A program made the position numbers and the translations under genes. Shown piece after piece: positions 11,655 to 18,988 of a stretch of 28,482 bases of DNA (positions are counted from its first letter, which is position 1; each line of letters begins with the position of its first letter). This DNA is from a virus, in the IMG/VR virus record IMGVR_UViG_3300009537_000131, positions 1-28,482 of that record, one strand, 5' to 3'. The notes beneath the pieces are model-generated. The model did no database searches and was not told the DNA's origin. It saw nothing but the letters and a program-made list of their open reading frames with translations.

Positions 11655-13247
11655 ATGAAAACCTCCGCCTCCCGTAGAGCCAAGACCAACGTCAACCACA
11701 TCGAGCAGGCCCGTGCCGAGGTCACCTTCAACGGCAAGAAGGCGATCATGACGCTCGACTGGGAGAAGCCCTCTCGCTTCTACATCCACGTCAGGGGCGG
11801 AGGCATCAACAAGGTCATCGACGAGGAGCACGATCCACGTGCCATTCTGCTGTCGTGGACGAAGGCGATGAAGAAGTACCAGGGCAATCTGGTCGACCGC
11901 TCGGTCAGCCAGAAAGATCTCGCTCAGCGGCAGCGACAGCTCGCGTCGAGCTTCACGCTGCGGTTCGCGAGCCGGTTCTTTGCACCCGAGCTCCTCCGAG
12001 CGATCTACCTCGCCAACGTCGCGCAGGTCCGTCGGGAGTCCTTCTGGAAGGCCGTGGCCGAGGCCGACTACAAGTCGTTCATCGCCAAGAAGTCCAAGGA
12101 GTGGGGGGTGTCCAACCCCATGGAGCTGAACGACGAGCAGAAGCGCAAGTTCTTCGAGGAGGTCGACAAGGGGTGGAAGTCGAAGGACGAGTCCAGTGGC
12201 GCAGCCGGTGACACCGCCTACCAGGCGTACATGCGCAAGATGCTCAAGAAGTGGGGCGTGCAGAGCCCAGCCGATCTGAACGACGAGCAGAAGCGCAAGT
12301 TCTTCGAGGAGGTCGACAAGGGGTGGAAGTCGAAGGACGAGAAGGGGGCCGAAGTCGAAGCCGGAGGGGGCGAACACGAGAAGGATCTGGCCAAGGTCCA
12401 CCAGCAGTTCGCCAAGGACGTGGCCTCCCAGATCCACGCCATCAAGCCTGGGACTCCCACGGGCAGCTACTGGAACTCCGGCCTGCTGCTGAATGTCGGC
12501 CCGCTGTTCGGCGAGCGCCACGTGGCGCTTCCCTTCACGGTCGGCGCGCAGTGGTCGCCAAAGAACCAGTACGAGTTCTACGTCAACATCCAGACCTCAA
12601 TGGGCTCCCGAGAGACCGAGGCCAAGTGGAAGCCCTACTTCGAGGCGCTGGCCTCCCTAATCCCCCAGGCGCTCAAGTCTGCGCTGTCGCGATACGGCAA
12701 GGTCTCCGTCAACAAGGTCGGAGGCCAAGGCTGGCCCGGTGTCTGGGTGCAGATCGGGGACGACAAGATCCAGGAGGCTCTCCAGGGTCTGCCGAAGCTC
12801 GCCCGACCGCTCGGCAGCGCGATCGACAAGACCCTCAAGAGCATCAAGCCGCCCAAGCAAGCATCGGTGCGAACCGCTGCCCTGTCTCTGGGCAAGAAGG
12901 ACATGCTCGTCTTGCGGTCATTCGCTGACCAGAAACCCGCCAACGGCCCAAAGCTCACCACGGACGGTACTCGTCTGGACGGCAACTGGATGGGCGGTAC
13001 GGGTATCGCTAAGTGGAAGGGGGGCAAGGTCCATCTCAACGACCTCGGCAGCCGCGCTGCGCAGCAAGTCCAGCTCGCTCTCAAGAAGTACGTGGCCAAG
13101 AATCGCTTCGCCTCCGTGCGTTCGGCACAGACCCCAGATCAGGAACGGGCGCTGGCAGACCTGGGATGGAGCGAGCGAGACATCGACCACATGTCCGGCC
13201 GCCAGATCGAGATCATCCTGAAACGCAAGACGCGAAAACGGCGGTAG
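11655..13247 (+). CDS. Large structural-type protein with duplicated motif, 530 aa
   Basis: Starts MKTSASRRAKTNVNHIEQAR. Residues ~20-60 are beta-rich. Residues ~150-230 hold two copies of a ~35-residue unit containing WGV.SP..LNDEQKRKFFEE then VDKGWKSKDE; the second half of each is identical at DNA level. This FFEEVDKGWKSKDE type of unit occurs, to my knowledge, in head or virion-associated proteins of large phages. After an acidic linker the C-terminal half is mixed alpha/beta. ASVRTAA and ASVRSAQ appear late, and the end is a helical unit with LGWSERDIDHMSGRQIEIIL and a basic tail. I infer a virion or capsid-internal protein; the exact role is unknown. Confidence 0.72.
   Translation: MKTSASRRAKTNVNHIEQARAEVTFNGKKAIMTLDWEKPSRFYIHVRGGGINKVIDEEHDPRAILLSWTKAMKKYQGNLVDRSVSQKDLAQRQRQLASSFTLRFASRFFAPELLRAIYLANVAQVRRESFWKAVAEADYKSFIAKKSKEWGVSNPMELNDEQKRKFFEEVDKGWKSKDESSGAAGDTAYQAYMRKMLKKWGVQSPADLNDEQKRKFFEEVDKGWKSKDEKGAEVEAGGGEHEKDLAKVHQQFAKDVASQIHAIKPGTPTGSYWNSGLLLNVGPLFGERHVALPFTVGAQWSPKNQYEFYVNIQTSMGSRETEAKWKPYFEALASLIPQALKSALSRYGKVSVNKVGGQGWPGVWVQIGDDKIQEALQGLPKLARPLGSAIDKTLKSIKPPKQASVRTAALSLGKKDMLVLRSFADQKPANGPKLTTDGTRLDGNWMGGTGIAKWKGGKVHLNDLGSRAAQQVQLALKKYVAKNRFASVRSAQTPDQERALADLGWSERDIDHMSGRQIEIILKRKTRKRR
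12126..12341 (+). repeat. 66-bp perfect direct repeat in coding sequence
   Basis: Positions 12126-12191 and 12276-12341 are identical over 66 bases and are 150 bases apart, which keeps the frame. Each encodes LNDEQKRKFFEEVDKGWKSK plus DE. The lack of even synonymous differences implies a recent duplication or gene conversion. Confidence 0.9.
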
Positions 13248-13250
13248 CCG

Positions 13251-13871
13251 ATGAAGAACGCGATCGAGATGCTCCGTGCTGTGGGCGCTTGGGAACGGGA
13301 CGTTCAGAACCGTCCTCGTCATCGAGCCTTGCCCCATAGCCGCATGAGCATCGCTGAGCGGGCCAAGAGCGTCACGCTCGTCACCTTCGCAGTGGTCGAG
13401 GACTTCGACGACCTGAACCGGCCGCACGCCTATATCACCGCGACAACCATCAATCCTCCGCCGGCTGGCAGCGGGAAAGCGCACAAGACGGAGGCCCGAC
13501 TCTACAACCCATTCGGTAAGTCGTCGCCCACGTGGGTGAGCTGCGACTGCGGAAATTTCCGCTACACGTGGGAAGAATTCCTCGTGCCGCACCACTCCTC
13601 GTCGAAGCGCTACGTGAACGGGCCGAACAAGGGGGTTCGGAATCCCGCCAAGATCCCCGCGCTCTGCAAGCACCTCGTCAAGCTGCTGACCTACGCGACG
13701 CGCTCGGCCAAGGTCCGCAAGGTGTTGTTCCAGGCGCCCAGCCTCCGTGAGCTGGGGCTGAAAAAGAGCATCATGAAGCAGCGTGGGATCCCCCAGACGA
13801 TGGGCAAGCGGCCTCGTCCGGTTGTCGAACGTCCTACGAACCTCCGATTCAAAGGACGACCGAGGAAATGA
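13251..13871 (+). CDS. SWIM-type zinc finger protein
   Basis: 206 residues from the ATG at 13251, three bases after the previous stop; an internal ATG at 13344 is an alternative. The core reads WVSCDCGNFRYTWEEF followed by ALCKHLVKLL, giving C98-x-C100...C139-x-H141, the CxC-Xn-CxH ligand pattern of SWIM domains, which bind DNA or protein partners. The first ~95 residues contain a beta segment (VTLVTFAVVEDFDD) and a mention of LYNPFG before the finger. The C-terminus is strongly basic (KRPRPVVERPTNLRFKGRPR). It could be a DNA-binding structural or packaging factor. Overlaps the next gene by ATGA. Confidence 0.75.
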   Translation: MKNAIEMLRAVGAWERDVQNRPRHRALPHSRMSIAERAKSVTLVTFAVVEDFDDLNRPHAYITATTINPPPAGSGKAHKTEARLYNPFGKSSPTWVSCDCGNFRYTWEEFLVPHHSSSKRYVNGPNKGVRNPAKIPALCKHLVKLLTYATRSAKVRKVLFQAPSLRELGLKKSIMKQRGIPQTMGKRPRPVVERPTNLRFKGRPRK

Positions 13872-15352
13872 GACTCTCTCGATTGGTAGGAGCCAATTGT
13901 TGTGATCAACCCGTCTCTCCCTTCGAAGGGAGCGGTCGCCATGGTATGGGGCGCTCCTGCGACTACTGCCCGTCCGAAGCGATCAACTACGCATGGGACC
14001 GCTACGTCTGCTCACTGCACCAGGAGGCTGCGAAGCGGGACTACGACGAGGCCGAATCGCGTGGAGGCTCGCAGCCCAAGATCGCCGCGGGTCCTGCCGA
14101 GACACTCCAGCGAAACTTCGAGAAGCAATATGGGAATGCCGAGGGAGAGGACGAACAGGAGTACGAAGAGGACGACGGTGAGCTGGACGCCAACATCCCC
14201 GACATCGACGTGGACGAGAAGAATCGCCAGGTCGCTGAGATCGGTGCTGGGATCGTCGAGGCCATCATCCGCAAGGAGAACGGCAAATACTGCGTGCGCA
14301 GCCCGAACAATCCCAAGTGGAACGGCGGCTGCTACGACAGCAAGGGAGCGGCCGAGAAGCGCCTGAAGCAGGTCGAGTTCTTCAAGCACAAGGGCGGGAC
14401 CTTCATGTGGGAAGGCAGCCTCTACGCAGCCGACACAGCAGGGGTCTGGCAGTACAACGTTCGAAAGGCTGCGTGGTTGCCTTACCATCTGTGGTCTGTG
14501 GAGGCAGATGTCACAGGCATCCACCGCAGCCGCACTCGCTCCGATCACCCGAAACGATCGTCTGGCATCCTGTTCATCTGCCAGGGTCGCGTGCTTCTCG
14601 TGCGTAGGGCTCACGACGAGAAGCACCCGAACGTCTGGTCGATCCCCGGAGGGCATCTCAAGCTCGCGCGGGACGGGATGCCGAGAGATCCGTGGGGCAA
14701 CGCGCTGCGCGAGGTCCGAGAGGAGATGGGGAGCCTGCCTCCTGGAACCGGCCGCGCCACCAAGAAGCACAGGGCGATCACGAAGAGGGGCAAGACCTAC
14801 GTGACGTACATCGTCGAGCTTCCCCCGGGCGCGATGAAGTGGCGTCCCCAGCTCAATCCGGAGCACGCGGCCTATCGCTGGTGCAACCCGAAGCAGGTCA
14901 AGGCCCTCAAGCTGCATCCCAACCTGCGAAACGTTCTCAAGAACAGCCAGGTCTGGGAGGGCAAGTTCTACACGACTGTCAACATCGTGATGGAGCGCGA
15001 CGCTTCCATCGGCGACGTGATCAAAGAGCAGACGGACCAGGTCAACCTCGTCAACGCAGCGGCCAAAGAGGTCTTCGGCTCGCTCGCGAAGGACATGCGG
15101 TTCGTCCGCATGGAGCTGACGACCGTGATGCACGGACCACCCGGATACGTCCCGGTAGCTGGAGTGGACGGCGTGATGCGCAACGGCAGCGACGAGCTGT
15201 ACTTTACGCTGAGCGTCTCTCCCCGTAACGGAAAGTACCGGGTGCTGCTCACCACCAAGAAGGTCGGCTACAAGGTCGCGGCCACCTTCCGCACGTCGGC
15301 GGGTATCCCCAAGTGGGTGATCAAGAAGCTGAACTCCCTGGATCTCGGATGA
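13868..15352 (+). CDS. Multidomain Nudix hydrolase protein
   Basis: 494 residues, starting MRLSRLVGANCCDQ, a weak form of the shared tag. An N-terminal Cys cluster, CDYCPSEAINYAWDRYVCSLH, looks like a zinc ribbon. An acidic linker follows (EGEDEQEYEEDDGELD). A short module reads GKYCVRSPNNPKWNGGCYDS then LKQVEFFKHK, which I recall from other phage structural proteins. Next is a Nudix fold: ILFICQGRVLLVRRA, then WSIPGGHLKL and LREVREEMGS. The REVREEMG part of the Nudix box is intact, but the segment between GG and it is longer than usual and lacks the standard first Glu. The C-terminal ~170 residues are unrecognised. It may hydrolyse a nucleoside diphosphate derivative; substrate unknown. Confidence 0.8.
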   Translation: MRLSRLVGANCCDQPVSPFEGSGRHGMGRSCDYCPSEAINYAWDRYVCSLHQEAAKRDYDEAESRGGSQPKIAAGPAETLQRNFEKQYGNAEGEDEQEYEEDDGELDANIPDIDVDEKNRQVAEIGAGIVEAIIRKENGKYCVRSPNNPKWNGGCYDSKGAAEKRLKQVEFFKHKGGTFMWEGSLYAADTAGVWQYNVRKAAWLPYHLWSVEADVTGIHRSRTRSDHPKRSSGILFICQGRVLLVRRAHDEKHPNVWSIPGGHLKLARDGMPRDPWGNALREVREEMGSLPPGTGRATKKHRAITKRGKTYVTYIVELPPGAMKWRPQLNPEHAAYRWCNPKQVKALKLHPNLRNVLKNSQVWEGKFYTTVNIVMERDASIGDVIKEQTDQVNLVNAAAKEVFGSLAKDMRFVRMELTTVMHGPPGYVPVAGVDGVMRNGSDELYFTLSVSPRNGKYRVLLTTKKVGYKVAATFRTSAGIPKWVIKKLNSLDLG

Positions 15353-15768
15353 ACATCCCAGATACCCCCTACCTGTACGAGGCTACGGTCGACCACGTGA
15401 TCGATGGCGACAGCGTGTGGCTCCGCCTCACGAAGTCCGTCATGATCGACTTCGGCTTCAAGCAGATCGACAACATCATCCGGGAGACAACCCAGAACTT
15501 CCGCCTACTCGGTATCAACGCTGCGGAGACCCGCGCGCCTACGAAGGCGGCAGGTCTGGTAGCCAAAGCGGAGCTGGAGCGCCTGCTGAGCTTGGGGCCT
15601 CTCCAAGCGGTGACCACCAAGGCAGGCAAGTACGGCCGCTACCTGGTAGACCTCTACGTGACGGTCGGCGACCAGATCCTCTACGTCAACTCTGAGATGC
15701 TCAAGTGCGAGTTCGTGGTCCCTTATGGGGATCCCATTCCTGTGACCTGGCACGACAGCCCGGCCTGA
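15349..15768 (+). CDS. Staphylococcal-nuclease-fold (SNase) protein
   Basis: 139 residues with ATG overlapping the previous stop (ATGA). The pattern matches the thermonuclease OB fold: VDHVIDGDSVWLRLT with D19 and D21, FRLLGINAAETRAP with an active-site-type arginine at 52 and glutamate at 60, GLVAKAELERLL, then KAGKYGRYLVDLYV with a second arginine, and VNSEML. An insertion of ~20 residues sits between the first strands. No signal peptide is seen, so it would act in the cytoplasm or in the virion. A calcium-dependent nuclease role for degrading host DNA or processing is plausible. Confidence 0.82.
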   Translation: MNIPDTPYLYEATVDHVIDGDSVWLRLTKSVMIDFGFKQIDNIIRETTQNFRLLGINAAETRAPTKAAGLVAKAELERLLSLGPLQAVTTKAGKYGRYLVDLYVTVGDQILYVNSEMLKCEFVVPYGDPIPVTWHDSPA

Positions 15769-15777
15769 TTTCTGGTC

Positions 15778-15783
15778 TAGTGT
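15778..15783 (+). promoter_or_regulatory. Late-type -10 box TAGTGT, near-leaderless
   Basis: GGTCTAGTGT lies in the short gap after the SNase stop and ends eight bases before the ATG at 15792 (spacer AGGGTGAC). The TAG is not a stop codon of the upstream gene. Confidence 0.5.
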
Positions 15784-15791
15784 AGGGTGAC

Positions 15792-16016
15792 ATGAAACTG
15801 TCAGAGCTGATGCGTTCGGCCGCGACAACGGATCCGGAGGAGGCCCGCCAGGTCATCGCCGAGTTCCAGGAGTATGTCGAGCGCAACCAGTTCGGCTTCA
15901 GCAAGATAGGGGGGACGCCCCTCCAGCGCGAGATTGGGAACCTGCTACGTCGGTTGGCAACGGTCTCTGAGATGCTGGAGCTGGTCGAAGAGACTGGCGA
16001 ACCCCTGGAGACTTAG
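15792..16016 (+). CDS. Small protein with MKLSELMRSA tag, 74 aa
   Basis: Starts MKLSELMRSAATTDPEEAR and is otherwise a single helix-rich unit (VIAEFQEYVERNQFGFSK, LLRRLATVSEMLELVEE). No known domain. The tag and its location just before the terminase region suggest a virion-associated protein. The TAG stop is followed by GGAG, which is the ribosome binding site of the next gene. Confidence 0.72.
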   Translation: MKLSELMRSAATTDPEEARQVIAEFQEYVERNQFGFSKIGGTPLQREIGNLLRRLATVSEMLELVEETGEPLET

Positions 16017-16026
16017 GAGATCGGAC

Positions 16027-16506
16027 ATGCCGGACAAAGAACAAGCAACGAAGCTGCTGGGCTTCAGGGACGACGACGGCAAGCTCGTGTGCCCGGCAGA
16101 TGTCGTGGACTCGTCGAAGTCCTACACGTGTCATCTGGGCGCCGAAGACGGTTCGTACACACCGTCCGAGAGCGACCTCCAGGCCGTAGGCGATCTGCTC
16201 AAGGCCATCGGGCTGAGCGGATCGGTCACCGCCGAGAAGGGCAAGGGAGGCACCGTCTTCAAGAACAAGGCGGGTGTCGTGATCTGCCGCATGGTCGAAG
16301 GCTCGGCTGCCAAGAAGGCTCCTCCGCCCTCTCCGCCCCCTCCGCCTCCCGAAGCAGAACCCGCGCCAGAGCCAGAACCAGCTCCAGAGCCCAAGGTCGA
16401 AGAGGCCATCTCCGAGGTTCCCACGCAGCCCGAGGGGGCAAAGGCCCGCGACAGCGCTTCGGCCAAGAAGACCTCCACGCGAAAGAAGAAGCCGCGAAGG
16501 AAGTAG
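16027..16506 (+). CDS. Protein with Pro-rich linker and basic tail, 159 aa
   Basis: ATG at 16027 with TAGGAG about 6 bases upstream. The first ~95 residues are a compact domain (TKLLGFRDDDGKLVCPADVV, AVGDLLKAIGLSGSVTAEKG). It is followed by a run of Pro/Glu/Ala (PPPSPPPPPPEAEPAPEPEP) and a Lys/Arg-rich tail (TSTRKKKPRRK). The place directly before the large terminase is where a small terminase often lies, but I see no helix-turn-helix, so that is only a possibility. The basic tail could bind DNA. Confidence 0.7.
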   Translation: MPDKEQATKLLGFRDDDGKLVCPADVVDSSKSYTCHLGAEDGSYTPSESDLQAVGDLLKAIGLSGSVTAEKGKGGTVFKNKAGVVICRMVEGSAAKKAPPPSPPPPPPEAEPAPEPEPAPEPKVEEAISEVPTQPEGAKARDSASAKKTSTRKKKPRRK

Positions 16507-18594
16507 GTGTCAGACGATAATACCGACCGTCGCCCTCCTGACCAACGACGGCGGAAGAAGAAGAAGCGGCGGGAGGTCAGCCGCTCGGACAAGCAGCCTC
16601 AGAGCAAGGATCTCTTCGATCCAACCGAGCTTCTGGAGGCCGCGATTGCCCAGGGCCTCGAAGCTGGCTACGCCGAGGTCGACGACAGAGATATACCCAG
16701 GGCAAACAACGTCGTCGAGTGGCTCACAAGCCCTGATTTTCTCAACATAAAACCGTTCGCGAAGCAGGTCGAGGACGCCATCCATGTCTTCACAGCGGCC
16801 TGCTACTTCTGTAGTGACACGGACTACCTACTCGACATCCCGGTCGACGAGAAGCTGGCCAACATCCTCGACCGGGCCACCCTCATGCAGCGCGGACGGT
16901 GCCCAAAATGCAAGCGCCGCGCTGTTGAGATGCGCTACGAGTGGTGCCTCGACCCAGGCAACGATGGCCTTGGTATCCTCAAACCGGATCCACCCAACGA
17001 CATCTGCTGTCTTGAGGGACAGCGGTCGGGCAAGAGCACCAAGACCGCGATGTACGCGACCTGGGTGCTACATCGCTTCCTCAACCTGGGAAATCCCACC
17101 AAGTTCTTCGGTCTCCTGGAAGCCGTCGGCGCGTTGCACGGGACCTTCGTCTCAGTCACAGCCAAGCAGGCGTGGGAGAACCTTTGGCAGCCCTTCAGCG
17201 ACCTCATCGACTCTGCCCCGTGGTTCAAGACCTACCACAAGTGGCTCGATGACCAGGGAGAGGAGCTGGGAATCTCCCTCTGGCACAAGCCCGACACGTA
17301 CCTCTGGTACGGCCACAAGCGTCTGGCTCTCAGCTTCGCTCCGGCCGACCAGCGGACGTTGCGCGGGCGCACGCGGTTCATCTCTGCGGTAGACGAGCTG
17401 GGCTGGTTCGGGGCTTCGAAGGACCGCTCAGGGACCTCTCGCGTTCGCGCGGATGGTGATGGAACGGTCCGTGCGCTAGACCGATCCCTCGCGACGATCC
17501 GGAACTCGGCATCGAAACGCCGCAAGAATCGAGGCCAGAACTGCCCTGACGGCTACCAGTTCACGATCTCCAGCCCCTCCGCGGCGACAGATCCGATGAT
17601 GCGGCGCTACAAGCGATCGAACCGCAGCCCTCGGCGGTACTCCGTCCTCCGGGCGACGTGGGAGAGCAACCCCATGTTCACGGAAGAGACGCTGCGCGAG
17701 CAAGAGGGCGATGTCACCGAGCGTGACTTCCTGTGCGACTTCGCCTGCAATCCTCCGTACTCCGACGATCCCTGGTGGGAGAGCGAGTCTGCCCTCCTCG
17801 ATCTCTGCTCCAAGAAGGACGTGCGCCTGTGGAGTGGCACCGCGGAGATGCTGAAGGACAAGGCAGGCGGGCGGTTCCGCTACCTGTACTACAAGTTCAG
17901 CGCGCTGTCCTCAGACATGACGCTTCCTCGCTGCCTGTCTTTCGACAACGGGGAGAAGAACAACAGCTTCGCCTGGGCCGTCTCGCGGTTTGACAAACAG
18001 AACGACACAGTGCTGGTTGAAGAAGCGGGAGAGGTTGCGCCAGGGGACAACGAGCGCATTCACCACGGGCTGATGTGGGAACACGTCATAGAGCCCTTGG
18101 TCAAGCGCTTCCGGTTCCTGCATGTGGTCTGGGACCGTTGGGAAAGTACCCGCTATGTCGCTGACCTACGGACCAAGTACGGTATCCGAGCCGAGCAGTA
18201 CAGCCCTGGGATGAAGGACGGCAAGAACCTGCGCTCGGACATGAAGAACTCCAAGATCCTGCTGCCGATGCCCGAGTGTCCCATCGACAAGCTCCCGATC
18301 GAGAACCCGGTGGAGCTGGCGCGCACTCCCCGTGCTCACCTACTGCTCCAAGTCCTGACCTCCCGAGACGGCAACGGTCTCCCCCTCAAGCCCCAAGGTG
18401 GCAACGACGACATCCTCCGCGCTGTGCTCCTGGGCCGCGTATTCATCCGGGACAACGAGAACGACTACGGTCGCTACCGATATTCTGGCAGTGGACGGTG
18501 CGTGGGCATCGGTGTGGGTGGAGCTGTCGGGCGCGGACAGGGCCTTGTTTTTGGTCACGGCGGCCGGCCGCTAGGGGTCGGACCTCGATACTGA
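16507..18594 (+). CDS. Terminase large subunit
   Basis: 695 residues from GTG 16507, immediately after the previous TAG. The ATPase has Walker A EGQRSGKST with K176 and Walker B FISAVDELGW with D296-E297. The RNase-H-type nuclease is indicated by acidic residues in LSFDNGEKNN (D480), VVWDRWES (D543) and GGNDDILRA (D634/D635). An N-terminal ~140-residue extension contains a four-Cys element (CYFC and CPKCKRR). This protein cuts concatemers and drives DNA into the prohead through the portal. The last ~30 residues are Gly-rich (RCVGIGVGGAVGRGQG), atypical for the family. The portal gene follows after one small gene. Confidence 0.92.
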   Translation: MSDDNTDRRPPDQRRRKKKKRREVSRSDKQPQSKDLFDPTELLEAAIAQGLEAGYAEVDDRDIPRANNVVEWLTSPDFLNIKPFAKQVEDAIHVFTAACYFCSDTDYLLDIPVDEKLANILDRATLMQRGRCPKCKRRAVEMRYEWCLDPGNDGLGILKPDPPNDICCLEGQRSGKSTKTAMYATWVLHRFLNLGNPTKFFGLLEAVGALHGTFVSVTAKQAWENLWQPFSDLIDSAPWFKTYHKWLDDQGEELGISLWHKPDTYLWYGHKRLALSFAPADQRTLRGRTRFISAVDELGWFGASKDRSGTSRVRADGDGTVRALDRSLATIRNSASKRRKNRGQNCPDGYQFTISSPSAATDPMMRRYKRSNRSPRRYSVLRATWESNPMFTEETLREQEGDVTERDFLCDFACNPPYSDDPWWESESALLDLCSKKDVRLWSGTAEMLKDKAGGRFRYLYYKFSALSSDMTLPRCLSFDNGEKNNSFAWAVSRFDKQNDTVLVEEAGEVAPGDNERIHHGLMWEHVIEPLVKRFRFLHVVWDRWESTRYVADLRTKYGIRAEQYSPGMKDGKNLRSDMKNSKILLPMPECPIDKLPIENPVELARTPRAHLLLQVLTSRDGNGLPLKPQGGNDDILRAVLLGRVFIRDNENDYGRYRYSGSGRCVGIGVGGAVGRGQGLVFGHGGRPLGVGPRY

Positions 18595-18603
18595 TTTCGG
18601 GAT

Positions 18604-18609
18604 TAGCAT
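18604..18609 (+). promoter_or_regulatory. Late-type -10 box TAGCAT, with leader
   Basis: GGGATTAGCAT lies in the gap after the terminase. The next ATG is 24 bases further on and has AGGAGTGA, so this copy serves a leadered gene. Confidence 0.5.
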
Positions 18610-18633
18610 TTGGCCAGATAGGAGTGATCCATC

Positions 18634-18975
18634 ATGGCCAGGATCCCGACCCTCCACCAGTGGGTGGACAGCTACTTCCAAGGGCAGCACGTTCATCCGG
18701 AGGTCCGGAAGGAAGTGCGCACCGCTCTGCGTATCGCGGGCTTCTCCGCAGGAGTTTCCGTCAAGCGCGAGAGTCTGGCGATCAAGATCGCGCACCGCGT
18801 CGTTCACAACGATGCGATGTCGGTTCAGGCCGAAGCGAGAGTCGCCGCCGTCGTCAGTGCGGACAGCGCGTGCCCCCGCTGTGGGTCCGCGATGGTCGAC
18901 GCGAAGCTGGCGACCGGCACGCAGTCCCGCTACTGCTCGAACCCCAAGTGCCGGGTCTGCGCCTACGTCGAGTAG
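18634..18975 (+). CDS. Zinc-ribbon protein, 113 aa
   Basis: ATG at 18634 with AGGAGTGA seven bases upstream. Residues 1-70 are helical (ARIPTLHQWVDSYFQGQ, TALRIAGFSAGVSVKRESLA). The C-terminus has CPRCGSAMVDAK then YCSNPKCRVC, a CxxC...CxxxxCxxC ribbon. It sits between terminase and portal, a common place for small packaging or head proteins. Exact role unknown. Confidence 0.75.
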   Translation: MARIPTLHQWVDSYFQGQHVHPEVRKEVRTALRIAGFSAGVSVKRESLAIKIAHRVVHNDAMSVQAEARVAAVVSADSACPRCGSAMVDAKLATGTQSRYCSNPKCRVCAYVE

Positions 18976-18988
18976 GCGAAGGTGACTT

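Noticed and set aside
14012-15133. Minus-strand open frame of 373 codons opposite the Nudix gene
   Set aside because: Nudix motifs on the plus strand decide the coding strand; the antisense frame has no recognisable motif.
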